Below, piece after piece: positions 9,448 through 18,297 of a stretch of 45,628 nt of DNA. The stretch spans positions 1-45,628 of the forward strand of contig MGWR01000036.1 of the NCBI GenBank assembly GCA_001801085.1, read 5' to 3'. Numbering within the stretch: position 1 is the stretch's first letter; each line of letters opens with the position of its first letter. Source of the stretch: Gallionellales bacterium GWA2_60_142. GTDB taxonomy: Bacteria; Pseudomonadota; Gammaproteobacteria; Burkholderiales; Gallionellaceae. Both the position numbers and the translations under genes were made by a program. The notes beneath the pieces were generated by a model. That model was not told the DNA's origin and searched no databases. It worked only from the letters and a program-made list of their open reading frames with translations.

Positions 9448-10200
9448 ATGAACGATCAACAACTACAGCGTTACGGCCGCCATATCCTGCTCGACGAGAT
9501 CGGCATCGAGGGGCAGCAGCGCCTGCTGGATGCCCGCGCGCTGATCGTGGGTCTCGGCGGGCTGGGTTCGCCGGTCGCGCTGTATCTGGCCGCCAGCGGC
9601 GTCGGACATCTGACGCTGTGCGACCACGATACCGTGGATATCAGCAACCTGCAGCGCCAGATTGTTCATCGCACCTCGACCGTCGGTCAGCCCAAGGTCG
9701 AGTCGGCGCAGGCTGTATTGGAAGATATCAATCCCGAGGTTGTATGCGTCGCGCTGGCTATCCGTGCCGACGAGGCGCGATTGCGCGAACTGGTCGCGCA
9801 GGCCGACGTGGTGCTGGATTGCAGCGACAATTTCGCGACGCGCTATGCGGTCAATCGCACCTGCATTGTGCAGCGCAAGCCGCTGGTGTCGGGCGCGGCG
9901 ATCCAGTTCTCCGGTCAGGTGGCGGTGTTCGACCATCGCCGGCCGGAGGCTGCCTGCTACAATTGTCTGTTCCCCGAAGATAGTCAGGCGGCCGAGTTGC
10001 GTTGCGCGACCACCGGCGTGTTTGCGCCGCTGGTGGGTATTGTAGGTTCGCTACAGGCGGCGGAGGCGCTGAAGCTGTTGGTCGGCATCGAGCGCGGCCT
10101 GAGCGGCAAGCTGCTGACCATAGATGCTTTGGACATGCGCATCGTGCGCAGCAACCTGAGCCGGGATGAATCCTGTTGTGCCTGCGGCGGGAAAGACTGA
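9448..10200 (+). CDS. moeB: Molybdopterin-synthase adenylyltransferase (MoeB/ThiF family)
   Basis: This 250-residue E1-like enzyme activates the C-terminal glycine of MoaD by adenylation. The nucleotide-binding [19 protein letters not shown] is near residue 32, followed by [10 protein letters not shown]. The crossover-loop cysteine is Cys186 ([13 protein letters not shown]). Zinc ligands appear as CYNC and CCAC pairs. ThiF is the main alternative, but the position directly before moaC-moaD-moaE favours MoeB. The start at 9448 ([15 protein letters not shown]) matches the family N-terminus. Confidence 0.9.
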   Translation: MNDQQLQRYGRHILLDEIGIEGQQRLLDARALIVGLGGLGSPVALYLAASGVGHLTLCDHDTVDISNLQRQIVHRTSTVGQPKVESAQAVLEDINPEVVCVALAIRADEARLRELVAQADVVLDCSDNFATRYAVNRTCIVQRKPLVSGAAIQFSGQVAVFDHRRPEAACYNCLFPEDSQAAELRCATTGVFAPLVGIVGSLQAAEALKLLVGIERGLSGKLLTIDALDMRIVRSNLSRDESCCACGGKD

Positions 10201-10210
10201 AGATAAACAG

Positions 10211-10711
10211 ATGAATGAACTGAACCATTTTTCCGAGGCAGGGCGGGCTCGCATGGTGGACGTGGGAGATAAGGCCAGCACCCAGCGCGTTGCCATCGTC
10301 AGCGGTATCTTGCGCATGCAGCCCGCGACGCTGCAACGCATCCGTGACGGCAAGATAGCCAAGGGCGATGTGCTGACCGTGGCCGATGTCGGCGCGGTGA
10401 TGGCGGCGAAACGCACGCCCGACATCATCCCGATGTGTCATTCGATCGCGTTGACCGGCGTCGAGGTCGAGTTTTCCGAAATCGTCGAGCCGGACGCGGA
10501 AGGCTGCGTCGGCATCAGGGTGCTCGCGACGGCAAGCTGCGTCGGGCAGACTGGCGTCGAGATGGAGGCGTTGTGCGCCGCGAACGTCGCGCTGCTGACG
10601 ATCTACGATATGTGCAAGGCGATAGACCGTGGCATGCGCATAGAATGCGTGCAACTGGAAGAAAAGCGTGGCGGCAAGAGCGGCGTGTGGCGGCGAGAGG
10701 AACGCGCATGA
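10211..10711 (+). CDS. moaC: Cyclic pyranopterin monophosphate synthase
   Basis: A 166-residue cytoplasmic enzyme that turns the MoaA product (3',8-cyclo-GTP) into cPMP. Family motifs are present: [41 protein letters not shown] and the lysine/glycine-rich KRGGKSG. The ATG at 10211 gives the usual N-terminus ([16 protein letters not shown]). Its stop overlaps the start of moaD by ATGA, implying translational coupling. Confidence 0.96.
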   Translation: MNELNHFSEAGRARMVDVGDKASTQRVAIVSGILRMQPATLQRIRDGKIAKGDVLTVADVGAVMAAKRTPDIIPMCHSIALTGVEVEFSEIVEPDAEGCVGIRVLATASCVGQTGVEMEALCAANVALLTIYDMCKAIDRGMRIECVQLEEKRGGKSGVWRREERA

Positions 10712-10947
10712 TCTCGGTATTGCTGTTCGGGCCGGTCGCCGAGCGCGCAAGGGTCTCGATGCTGCAATTCGAGCACCGGTCTGGCCTGACACTGCAGCAG
10801 TTGCGCGACGAGCTCGCCGCGAGCCATCCCCAGGCATTCGAGATCGTCTGCTTCACCGCGGTGAACGGCGAACAGGCGCGCGATCCGCAATTGCCATTGA
10901 AAGACGGCGACGAGGTCGCGTTCATGGCCAGGTTCTCAGGGGGCTGA
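10708..10947 (+). CDS. moaD: Molybdopterin synthase small (sulfur-carrier) subunit MoaD
   Basis: A 79-residue ubiquitin-fold sulfur carrier. It ends in Gly-Gly (ARFSGG), which MoeB adenylates and which then carries the thiocarboxylate used by MoaE. The DGDEVAFM segment before the tail is typical. It starts inside the moaC stop (ATGA) and ends one base before the moaE start codon. Confidence 0.94.
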   Translation: MISVLLFGPVAERARVSMLQFEHRSGLTLQQLRDELAASHPQAFEIVCFTAVNGEQARDPQLPLKDGDEVAFMARFSGG

Positions 10948-10948
10948 A

Positions 10949-11383
10949 ATGCAAGACGTCAAAGAAGCAGTGCGCATACAGATGGAAGACTTCTCGCAGG
11001 ACGAGGAGATACGCGCATTGCGTGCCAGTTCGAAGCGCATCGGCGGCATCGCCACCTTTCTCGGCTGCGCGCGCGATTTTTCTGAGGATCGCGAAGTCAC
11101 CCAGCTCGGCTTCGAGGCCTACGGCAGCATGGCGCTGGCGGAAATGAACCGGCTGCGCGACGAGGCGATAATCCGCTTCGGCCTGCTGGACGCGCGCATC
11201 GTGCACCGCATCGGCACGATAGAGGCGGGCGGGCAGATCGTGTTCATCGCCGCGGGCGCGGAACATCGCGGCCCTGCATTCGATGCCTGTCGCTGGATGA
11301 TAGACGAGCTGAAACAGCGCGTGCCGATCTGGAAGAAAGAAGTCTCCCCGCAGGGCGACTCATGGGTCACACCGCATCCATGA
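10949..11383 (+). CDS. moaE: Molybdopterin synthase catalytic subunit MoaE
   Basis: This 144-residue large subunit transfers two sulfurs from MoaD to cPMP, giving molybdopterin. The conserved pieces are GGIATFLGCARDFSED, LGFEAYGSMALAEM, the HRG..F.ACRWMIDELK region and the C-terminal VPIWKKE, which contains the catalytic lysines. The stop overlaps the mobB start codon as ATGA. Confidence 0.95.
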   Translation: MQDVKEAVRIQMEDFSQDEEIRALRASSKRIGGIATFLGCARDFSEDREVTQLGFEAYGSMALAEMNRLRDEAIIRFGLLDARIVHRIGTIEAGGQIVFIAAGAEHRGPAFDACRWMIDELKQRVPIWKKEVSPQGDSWVTPHP

Positions 11384-11877
11384 ACCCGCCCGTCTTCATC
11401 TTTGTCGGCCACTCCGGCTGCGGCAAGACCACGCTGGTCGAAAAACTGATCCCTGAACTGACTCGTCGCGGTCTGCGCGTCGCGACGATCAAACACGCGC
11501 ATCACAAGGTGGTGCTCGACACGCCCGGCAAGGACAGCTGGCGTTACAAGCAGGCCGGCGCGGCTATGAGCATGCTGGTGACATCGAACGAATTGCAGCT
11601 GGTCGCCGAGGCGGTGGACAGGCGCGAGCCGTTGCAGCTGGCACAACGCTTCCTGGGCGAGGCGGACATCGTGCTGGCCGAGGGCTTCTCGCATGCCGCC
11701 GGTGAGAAGATCGAGGTGCTGCGACTAGCCTGCAACAACGAGCCGCGCTGCGCAATAGCAGACGGACTGGTTGCGATGGTGACCGACATGGACGAGGTCT
11801 ATCCGCAGCTACCGCATTTCGCGCTGGACGATGCGGGCGGCATCGTCGATTTCCTGCTGGCGCGTGTGGGGAGATGA
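11380..11877 (+). CDS. mobB: Molybdopterin-guanine dinucleotide biosynthesis protein MobB
   Basis: This 165-residue P-loop GTP-binding protein helps MobA attach GMP to the cofactor. The Walker A motif GHSGCGKTT lies at residues 10-18, and the family segment IKHAHHKVVLDTPGKDSWR follows. The ATG at 11380 overlaps the moaE stop; an in-frame ATG six codons earlier is less likely. It overlaps mobA by ATGA. Confidence 0.94.
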   Translation: MNPPVFIFVGHSGCGKTTLVEKLIPELTRRGLRVATIKHAHHKVVLDTPGKDSWRYKQAGAAMSMLVTSNELQLVAEAVDRREPLQLAQRFLGEADIVLAEGFSHAAGEKIEVLRLACNNEPRCAIADGLVAMVTDMDEVYPQLPHFALDDAGGIVDFLLARVGR

Positions 11878-12461
11878 TCGCCGACTGCACCGCAGTCATC
11901 CTGGCCGGAGGCGATTCGCGCCGCATGGGGCAGGACAAGGCGATGTTGTCGCTGCATGGTCGCACGTTGTTGCAGCATGTGACGGACTCGGTGGGGCAGG
12001 TGTTTTCGCAAGTGATTGTCAGCGTGCGCGAGCCGCGAGCCGGGCTGGCTCTGCCGCAGGTCTGCGATGCATTGCCCGATGGAGGGCCGCTGGCCGGTCT
12101 GGCTGCCGCGCTGGAAAGTATCGAGACGCCGTGGCTGTTCGCGGTCGGATGCGATATGCCGTTTATGTCGTCGGGGGTGATCGAGGCGCTAGGGAGTCGA
12201 CGTGCCGGGCATCAGGCGGTCGTGCCGGTGGTGCAGGGGCATCCGCAACCGCTGGCGGCGTTCTACGCACGCGATTGTCTGGATGCGATACGTGACATCC
12301 AGGCGGGCGGCGGCAAGCGCAGCCTGCGTGCGTTGCTGGAACGGCTGGATGTCTGTTATGTGGATGAGGCGCAGCTGAGGGAGTTCGATCCGCAGCTGCG
12401 CAGTTTTTTCGATCTGGACACGCCGGCGGATGTCGCGGTGGTGTCGAATGGAGTGAGTTGA
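11874..12461 (+). CDS. mobA: Molybdenum cofactor guanylyltransferase MobA
   Basis: A 195-residue nucleotidyltransferase that makes molybdopterin guanine dinucleotide for DMSO-reductase-family enzymes. The GTP-binding signature LAGGDSRRMGQDKAML is at the N-terminus, with CDMPFM further on. Having both mobA and mobB implies that the cell uses bis-MGD enzymes such as nitrate reductase or formate dehydrogenase, though none is in the window. Start and stop both overlap neighbouring genes (ATGA upstream, TGATG downstream). Confidence 0.95.
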   Translation: MIADCTAVILAGGDSRRMGQDKAMLSLHGRTLLQHVTDSVGQVFSQVIVSVREPRAGLALPQVCDALPDGGPLAGLAAALESIETPWLFAVGCDMPFMSSGVIEALGSRRAGHQAVVPVVQGHPQPLAAFYARDCLDAIRDIQAGGGKRSLRALLERLDVCYVDEAQLREFDPQLRSFFDLDTPADVAVVSNGVS

Positions 12462-13714
12462 TGGAATATTTGTCGGTGAGTGCGGCGCAACGCTGCGTAC
12501 TCGAGTCGGTCGCGGCGATGGGTATCGAGACCATCAGGCTGGAGCAGTCGCTGGGGCGGGTGCTGGCGGAGGATGTTCGCGCCAATCGCGATCTGCCGCC
12601 GTATGACGTGTCGGCGATGGATGGTTTTGCTGTGCGCAGCGCCGATCTGGCGGGTGGCTCCGTTGAGCTTGAAGTCGTCGAGGACATCAAGGCCGGCGAC
12701 ATGCCGACCAAGACCGTGCAGGCTGGGCAGTGCGCGCGCATCATGACCGGTGCGCCGGTGCCGCAAGGCGCGGATGCGGTCGTGCGGGTCGAGGATAGCG
12801 AAACGCTGTCCGATGGGCGCGTGCGTTTCGCCAGGCCCGCGCCGTCCGGTATGGATATCCGGCTGCGCGGCGAAGGGATGCGCAATGGAGATGTGGTATT
12901 GGCGGCGGGGACGGAGATTACGCCCGGTGTCGTCGGCGTACTGGCGACCGTTAAGTGCGCGCAGTTAACGGTTTATCGTCGCCCGCGCGTCGCTATCCTG
13001 TCCACCGGGAACGAGCTGGAAGGAATAGACGAGCCGGTCGATCCGAACAAGATACCGGACGCGAACAGTTACGCGCTGCTGGCGCAAGTGCAGGCGTTGG
13101 GCATAACACCGGTGTTGCTCGGCATCGCGCGCGACGATCCGGTGGAGCTTGAACGCTATCTGCGGCAGGGGCTGGAATACGATGTGCTGCTGGTCTCCGG
13201 CGGCACCTCGGTCGGTGTGCACGACTACGTCCGCCCGACCGTAGAGGCGCTCGGCGTACAGATGAAGTTCTGGCGCGTCGCGATGAAGCCCGGCCACCCG
13301 CTGGCGTTCGGCGTGTTGGAGCGTCCGGACGGTACGAAGGCTCGGGTGTTCGGGCTGCCCGGCAACCCGGTGTCCAGCATGGTGTGCTTCGAGGAATTCG
13401 TCCTCCTCGCGCTGCGCAGCATCATGGGCCATGCGCGGTTGCATCGTCGTACCGTGAGCGCGCGCCTCGCGCATCCCGTCAAGATGCGTCCGGGCCGCAC
13501 CGAGTTCGTGCGCGTCGTGCTGAGTCGCGATGGCGAGGGCTATATCGCGACTTCGACCGGCAATCAGAGCAGCGGCGCGCTGCTATCGATGGCAAAGGCC
13601 GACGGCCTGCTGATCGCACCCAGCGACAGCAACGGCCTGGCGGCGGGCGAGATCGTGAGCGTGCAATTTCTCGACGGCGCGGCCTTCCAGGATCAGATAG
13701 GTTTCAGGGAGTAG
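12461..13714 (+). CDS. moeA: Molybdopterin molybdenumtransferase MoeA
   Basis: This 417-residue enzyme inserts molybdate into adenylated molybdopterin. Family segments are DLPPYDVSAMDGFAV, ARIMTGAPVPQGADAVVRVED, STGNEL, the MoCF-like SGGTSVGVHDY and FGLPGNPVSSMVCF. The C-terminal domain IV is complete. The start at 12461 shares an A with the mobA stop (TGATG). A REP-type inverted repeat follows immediately. Confidence 0.96.
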   Translation: MEYLSVSAAQRCVLESVAAMGIETIRLEQSLGRVLAEDVRANRDLPPYDVSAMDGFAVRSADLAGGSVELEVVEDIKAGDMPTKTVQAGQCARIMTGAPVPQGADAVVRVEDSETLSDGRVRFARPAPSGMDIRLRGEGMRNGDVVLAAGTEITPGVVGVLATVKCAQLTVYRRPRVAILSTGNELEGIDEPVDPNKIPDANSYALLAQVQALGITPVLLGIARDDPVELERYLRQGLEYDVLLVSGGTSVGVHDYVRPTVEALGVQMKFWRVAMKPGHPLAFGVLERPDGTKARVFGLPGNPVSSMVCFEEFVLLALRSIMGHARLHRRTVSARLAHPVKMRPGRTEFVRVVLSRDGEGYIATSTGNQSSGALLSMAKADGLLIAPSDSNGLAAGEIVSVQFLDGAAFQDQIGFRE

Positions 13715-13718
13715 CCAG

Positions 13719-13768
13719 GTAGGGCGGGCTCTGCCCGCCACCCAACCGGCGGGCAGAGCCCGCCCTAC
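13719..13768. repeat. BIME-like pair of REP sequences
   Basis: Two 21-nt arms (13719-13739 and 13748-13768) are perfect inverted copies separated by 8 nt. Each arm starts with the GTAG head and contains its own palindrome, GGCGGGC-TCT-GCCCGCC. This is the organisation of a bacterial interspersed mosaic element made of two inverted REPs. It lies between moeA and mogA. Confidence 0.88.
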
Positions 13769-13799
13769 GAATGGTTTATCAATTGGGTAGTAAAAGATC

Positions 13800-14345
13800 A
13801 TGGGCATTGCACGTATAGGCATATTGACGATTTCCGACCGGGCCAGCCGCGGCGAATACGAGGACAAGGGCGGGCCGGCGATCCATGCGTGGTTCGCGCG
13901 CGTGCTGACCTCGCCTTGGGAGGCGGTGGCGCGGGTGATCCCCGACGAGCAGCCGCAGATCGAGGCTGCGTTGCGCGAATTGAGTGATGTCGAAGGTTGC
14001 AGTCTGATCGTCACGACCGGAGGCACCGGTCCGGCGTTGCGCGACGTCACGCCCGAGGCGACCGAGGCGGTGTGCGAAAAGATGATGCCGGGTTTCGGCG
14101 AGCTGATGCGCGCGGCTTCGCTCAAGTTCGTGCCCACCGCTATCCTGTCGCGCCAGACTGCCGGCATCCGCGGCAAGAGCCTGATCGTCAATCTGCCCGG
14201 CAAGCCTTCGGCGATAGATGACTGTCTGAATGCGGTGTTTCCGGCGACCCCATATTGCATCGACCTGATCGAAGGCGCTTATCTCGAATCTGATCCGGAG
14301 CAGTGCAAGGCCTTCCGTCCGGCGCACGCGAAGCCGAAAGCATAG
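13800..14345 (+). CDS. mogA: Molybdopterin adenylyltransferase MogA
   Basis: A 181-residue enzyme that adenylates molybdopterin before MoeA inserts the metal. It shows GILTISDRASRGEYEDKGGP, the TTGGTGPALRDVTPEAT substrate loop and NLPGKPSAIDDCL. The length and DVTPEAT motif fit MogA rather than MoaB. It is set off from moeA by the REP pair but is probably part of the same functional cluster. Confidence 0.93.
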   Translation: MGIARIGILTISDRASRGEYEDKGGPAIHAWFARVLTSPWEAVARVIPDEQPQIEAALRELSDVEGCSLIVTTGGTGPALRDVTPEATEAVCEKMMPGFGELMRAASLKFVPTAILSRQTAGIRGKSLIVNLPGKPSAIDDCLNAVFPATPYCIDLIEGAYLESDPEQCKAFRPAHAKPKA

Positions 14346-14423
14346 GCTGCGGCGCGTATATAATCCCCGGGGAATGCGGCGCAGCGCCGCGAATATTATC
14401 CATAGTCATGTGAGGTCGCTAGT

Positions 14424-14639
14424 ATGAGTCGTCTGTTATTGCTGGTCGTCATTGCGGCGGTCGTCTATTTGCTGATTCGCTCGTATCGCAGGAAGAGCGA
14501 GGCGGCGGACAAGGAGGTGGTCACCGAGGATATGGTGCGTTGCGCGCATTGCGGCGTGCATCTGCCCCGCAGCGAGAGCATCAAGGCTGGCGACAAGTTC
14601 TATTGCAGCGCGGAGCATCGCGATGCTGCGCGCGGCTAG
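14424..14639 (+). CDS. PP0621-family small membrane-anchored zinc-ribbon-like protein
   Basis: A 71-residue protein with one N-terminal transmembrane helix (LLLLVVIAAVVYLLI), a short charged linker and a C-terminal metal-site-like pattern CAHCGVHLP...FYCSAEH. This matches a small conserved family often found just upstream of pilS in beta- and gammaproteobacteria. Its function is unknown. A TATAAT-like box (14359-14364) and a GC-rich hairpin (GCGGCGC-A-GCGCCGC, 14376-14390) lie in the gap before it. Confidence 0.75.
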   Translation: MSRLLLLVVIAAVVYLLIRSYRRKSEAADKEVVTEDMVRCAHCGVHLPRSESIKAGDKFYCSAEHRDAARG

Positions 14640-14660
14640 CATGGTGTTTTTTTTGGCGTG

Positions 14661-16268
14661 ATGGAAGACCGATCGATCCCGGGTTCTCCTGCCGTCGATT
14701 TCTGGCGGTCGCTACGGTATTTCAGCCTGTACCGGCTGGTGCTGACCAGCTTCTTCGTTTTCCTCGCTGGTACGTTCGGCCCCTCGTTGTCGCTGGGTGC
14801 GCGAAACTGGCAGATATTCTTCGATGTTAGCGTGATCTACGCGGCGGCGGCGATGCTTTCCTTCTTGCCGTTATGGCTGCGCTGGCCGCGCTTTTCCTGG
14901 CAGTTGGCCAGCCAGATCGGCGTCGATATCGTCGGGCTGTCGGCGCTGTCCTATGCCAGCGGTGGGATAGAAAGCAACATCGGGCTGCTGCTGCTGGTTT
15001 CGCTGGCGGCAGCGGGGATGATCAGCCGCGGCCGGGTCACGTTGTTTTTCGCCGCGCTGGCTAGCATCGCCGCGTTGTTGGAGCATTCTTATGCGGCGCT
15101 GCATGGCGAGGCTTCTGTGTCTCAGTACGCGCAGGTCGGCCTGCTGTGCGTGTCCTACTTCGCGGTGGCTTGGCTGGCCCATGTGTTGGCGAAATACGCA
15201 GTGGAAAGCCAGCAATTGGCGCAGCGCCGCGCGCTCGAACTGGCCGGCCTGGCGGAGGCCAACCGGCTGGTGATGCGCGACATGCAGGACGGGGTGCTGG
15301 TGGTGGACGAGCACGGGGCGATCATGCAGATGAATCCCGGTGCGGCGCGGCTGTTGCGCAAGGGCGTCGATCCGGGAGCGGTGCTGTCGGAGAGTTTTCC
15401 CATCCTGTACGGCCAGTATGCGCTGTGGCGGCAGAGCGGCAGCGCGTCCCGCGATGTGTTGCAGCTGGGCGGGGGCGCGCAGGCCAGGTTGCGTTTCGTC
15501 GCGATCGATCGCGACGACGCGCGCGGCGTGGTGATCTTCCTCGAAGACATGCGGCGGGTACAGGCCGAGGCGCAGCAGATCAAGCTGGCCGCATTGGGCC
15601 GGCTGACCGCGAACATCGCGCACGAAGTGCGCAATCCGCTGTCGTCGATCAGCTACGCGACGGAGCTGATGCAGGAGGAGTCGGGCGATGCGGGGCAGCA
15701 GCGGCTGCTGCAAATCGTACTGGACAATACCAAGCGTATTAACCGCATCGTGCAGGATGTGATGCAGATCAACCGGCGCGACCGTGCACAGCCCGAGCGG
15801 TTCGGGCTGGATGCGATGCTGCAATCTCTGCGCGACGAGTTCGACGAGACCGAGCGTATCGAGCATGGAGTGTTGACGGCTTCGGGCGAGACGGGCGCGA
15901 TGGTCTCGTTCGACCGGGGCCATCTGCGTCAGGTGCTGTGGAACCTGTGCCGCAATGCATTGCGGCATAGCAGCAGAACTCCCGGCAGTGTGCGGCTCAT
16001 CGCCGGCGAGGAGCAAGGGCGAGTGGTGCTGGATGTGATGGACGATGGCCCCGGCATTCCTGCGGAGCAGCAAGGCAAGCTGTTCGAGCCGTTTTTCACC
16101 ACCGCGAGCGACGGCACCGGGCTGGGGCTGTATATTGCCAGGGAATTATGCGAGGCAAACGGCGCGCAACTGGAATACCGCACGGACGAGCGGTCGGCTG
16201 GCGCTTGTTTTCGGATAACGTTTGCAAGCCCGCGTACCGGCGGGCAGGAGTATGGTCATGGGCAATAA
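14661..16268 (+). CDS. pilS: Sensor histidine kinase PilS
   Basis: A 535-residue inner-membrane kinase. The N-terminal ~170 residues contain about six hydrophobic helices, as in PilS, followed by a PAS-like region (MRDMQDGVLVVDEHGAIMQMN). The kinase core has the H-box AHEVRNPLSSISYA (phospho-acceptor His about 321), N-box NLCRNALRHS, G1 DDGPGIP and G2 GTGLGLYIA. PilS phosphorylates PilR to control sigma-54-dependent pilin transcription in Pseudomonas. The target here is not shown. A GTG at 14658 is an alternative start. The 3' end overlaps pilR. Confidence 0.9.
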   Translation: MEDRSIPGSPAVDFWRSLRYFSLYRLVLTSFFVFLAGTFGPSLSLGARNWQIFFDVSVIYAAAAMLSFLPLWLRWPRFSWQLASQIGVDIVGLSALSYASGGIESNIGLLLLVSLAAAGMISRGRVTLFFAALASIAALLEHSYAALHGEASVSQYAQVGLLCVSYFAVAWLAHVLAKYAVESQQLAQRRALELAGLAEANRLVMRDMQDGVLVVDEHGAIMQMNPGAARLLRKGVDPGAVLSESFPILYGQYALWRQSGSASRDVLQLGGGAQARLRFVAIDRDDARGVVIFLEDMRRVQAEAQQIKLAALGRLTANIAHEVRNPLSSISYATELMQEESGDAGQQRLLQIVLDNTKRINRIVQDVMQINRRDRAQPERFGLDAMLQSLRDEFDETERIEHGVLTASGETGAMVSFDRGHLRQVLWNLCRNALRHSSRTPGSVRLIAGEEQGRVVLDVMDDGPGIPAEQQGKLFEPFFTTASDGTGLGLYIARELCEANGAQLEYRTDERSAGACFRITFASPRTGGQEYGHGQ

Positions 16269-17613
16269 TTCTCGAACCAATAATCGCCGGGTGCTGCTGG
16301 TCGACGACGAACCGGACATCCTGGAGTTGCTGGAGCTCGCGTTGCGCAAGATGGGGCTGGAGGTGGATAGAGCGGCCTGCGTCAGCGAGGCGCTGGATCG
16401 GCTGGCGAAGCGCCGCTACGATCTGTGCCTGACCGATATGCGCATGCCGGACGGCGATGGCCTGCAAGTGGTGCAGCATATCGTGCAGCGCAATCTGGAC
16501 GTGCCGGTGGCGGTGATCACGGCGCACGGCAACATGGAAAATGCCGTTACCGCGCTCAAGGCGGGCGCATTCGACTATCTGGCCAAGCCGGTCTCGCTTG
16601 ACCAGTTGCGTGCGCTGGTGAAGTCGGCGCTGACGCTACCCTTGGTGGCCGCCGCATCGGACAGGGGTTTGCTCGGCTCGTCGCTGGCGATGCAGAAGGT
16701 GCGCGAACTGATTGAGCGCGTGGCGCGCAGCCAAGCGCCGGTGCACATCACCGGCGAATCCGGCAGCGGCAAGGAACTGGCCGCCAGGCTGATCGTGCAA
16801 AGCGGTTCGCGTAGCGACAAGCCGGTGATTGCGGTGAATTGCGGCGCGATCCCGGAGATGCTGATGGAGAGCGAGTTTTTCGGTTATAGAAAGGGGGCGT
16901 TCACCGGGGCGGACAAGGACAGGGACGGCTTCTTCCAGGCCGCCGACGGCGGCACGCTGTTTCTGGACGAGGTGGCCGATCTGCCGCTGACGATGCAGGT
17001 CAAACTGTTGCGGGCGATCCAGGAGAGGCGCGTGCGCAAGGTCGGCGCCACCGCCGAGGATGCGGTGGATACGCGCATCATCAGCGCGACCCATCGCGAT
17101 CTGGGGGAACTGGTGCAGCAGGGTAAATTCCGCCAGGATCTGTACTACCGGCTGAACGTGATCCAGATCCAGATGCCGCCGTTGCGCGAATTGCGCGAGG
17201 ACATCGCCGCGATCGCGCAGCAGGCGCTGGAGCGGCTGCGCGACGGCTCGCCGGTGCGGTTTTCCGAGGAGGCGTTGCGCGCGTTGCGGGTCTACGATTT
17301 TCCGGGCAATGTGCGCGAGCTGGAAAACGTCGTCGAGCGCGCCTTGGCATTGTGCTCGAACGGGCTGATCACTGCGGAGGACTTGCAGCTCACGCCGGTC
17401 GCCCAATCGCGCAATGAGTCTGCGGAACTGGGCGATAAATACCCGCTGCCGGAGTATCTGGATCGCGTCGAGCGACAGGCGCTGCTGGAGGCGTTGCAGC
17501 GCACCAATTTCAACCGCACCGCAGCCGCCAAGCTGCTGGGGCTGACGTTCCGGACGATGCGCTACCGCATGGAGCGGCTCGGCATCAAGGATGCCCATGG
17601 CGATGCGGATTGA
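16258..17613 (+). CDS. pilR: Sigma-54-dependent response regulator PilR
   Basis: A 451-residue NtrC-family activator. The receiver domain carries the phospho-acceptor Asp60 (CLTDMRMPDG) and the lysine in YLAKPVS. The AAA+ domain has Walker A GESGSGKE, the sigma-54 contact loop GAFTGA (about residues 213-218) and Walker B GTLFLDEVADLP. The C-terminal Fis-type helix-turn-helix is NFNRTAAAKLLGLTFRTMRYRM. The start at 16258 is chosen for its spacing from GGAG at 16247-16250; the ATG at 16252 lies too close. It overlaps the pilS end by 11 bp and runs into ampD. Confidence 0.93.
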   Translation: MGNNSRTNNRRVLLVDDEPDILELLELALRKMGLEVDRAACVSEALDRLAKRRYDLCLTDMRMPDGDGLQVVQHIVQRNLDVPVAVITAHGNMENAVTALKAGAFDYLAKPVSLDQLRALVKSALTLPLVAAASDRGLLGSSLAMQKVRELIERVARSQAPVHITGESGSGKELAARLIVQSGSRSDKPVIAVNCGAIPEMLMESEFFGYRKGAFTGADKDRDGFFQAADGGTLFLDEVADLPLTMQVKLLRAIQERRVRKVGATAEDAVDTRIISATHRDLGELVQQGKFRQDLYYRLNVIQIQMPPLRELREDIAAIAQQALERLRDGSPVRFSEEALRALRVYDFPGNVRELENVVERALALCSNGLITAEDLQLTPVAQSRNESAELGDKYPLPEYLDRVERQALLEALQRTNFNRTAAAKLLGLTFRTMRYRMERLGIKDAHGDAD

Positions 17614-18175
17614 TGCCGAAGGCCTGCTGGTCGGCGGAGAATACGTCCCTTCGCCCAATTGCGATCCGCGTCCCGCGGGCGGGATTGACCTGCTGGTGAT
17701 ACACAACATCAGCCTGCCGCCGGGGCAGTTTGGCGGCGACGGCGTGCCTCGCCTGTTCACCAACACGCTGGATGCCGATGCCCATCCCTATTACCGCACC
17801 ATCGCAGGGTTGAAGGTGTCGGCGCATTTCTTCGTGCGCCGCGACGGGCATGTCGTCCAGTTCGTTTCCTGTCTGGATCGAGCCTGGCATGCCGGACTTT
17901 CCTGCTGGCAGGGGCGCGAATGTTGTAACGATTTTTCCATCGGCATCGAACTGGAAGGAACCGACGAGTTGCCTTTCGCCGATGCCCAGTATCTTGCGCT
18001 GGACGAGTTGACCAGAGCGCTGCGCGACGCCTATCCGATCTGCGGCATCGCCGGTCATAGCGATATCGCGCCGCAGCGCAAGACCGATCCCGGTCCCTTT
18101 TTCGACTGGATGCGCTATCTGGCGGGGCTTTCTGCCGAACAGTCGCCGATCCGTCGAATTGGCAGAAATATATAG
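17597..18175 (+). CDS. ampD: 1,6-anhydro-N-acetylmuramyl-L-alanine amidase AmpD
   Basis: A cytoplasmic zinc amidase that cleaves anhydromuropeptides during peptidoglycan recycling and, in some bacteria, controls beta-lactamase induction. The zinc ligands are the histidine in LLVIHNIS, the histidine in IAGHSDIAP and the aspartate in KTDPGPFFDW. The AHFFVRRDGHVVQFV and RAWHAG segments are typical. ATGs at 17591, 17597 and 17603 are all in frame. The one at 17597 has AAGGA five bases upstream and gives 192 residues. It overlaps pilR by 17 bp. Confidence 0.92.
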   Translation: MAMRIDAEGLLVGGEYVPSPNCDPRPAGGIDLLVIHNISLPPGQFGGDGVPRLFTNTLDADAHPYYRTIAGLKVSAHFFVRRDGHVVQFVSCLDRAWHAGLSCWQGRECCNDFSIGIELEGTDELPFADAQYLALDELTRALRDAYPICGIAGHSDIAPQRKTDPGPFFDWMRYLAGLSAEQSPIRRIGRNI

Positions 18176-18188
18176 GCCTTTTTTCTGC

Positions 18189-18253
18189 TTGCAATATTTC
18201 CCTTGGACACTACAATTAGCTCCGCCGCTCAAAAAAAATACTAGATGTAGTGG
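18189..18253 (+). promoter_or_regulatory. nrdA promoter with two NrdR-box-like sites
   Basis: A promoter TTGCAA (18189-18194), 16-bp spacer, TACAAT (18211-18216) lies upstream of nrdA. Two partly palindromic sites sit on it: ACTACAATTAGC (18209-18220, overlapping the -10 box) and ACTAGATGTAGT (18240-18251). Their centres are 31 bp apart, about three helical turns, the usual spacing of paired NrdR boxes. Repression by NrdR is inferred; the nrdR gene is not in the window. Confidence 0.6.
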
Positions 18254-18297
18254 TTTTTCGTTTTTCGGGCTAATCAAGAATTCAAGGGAGTAAGCTT

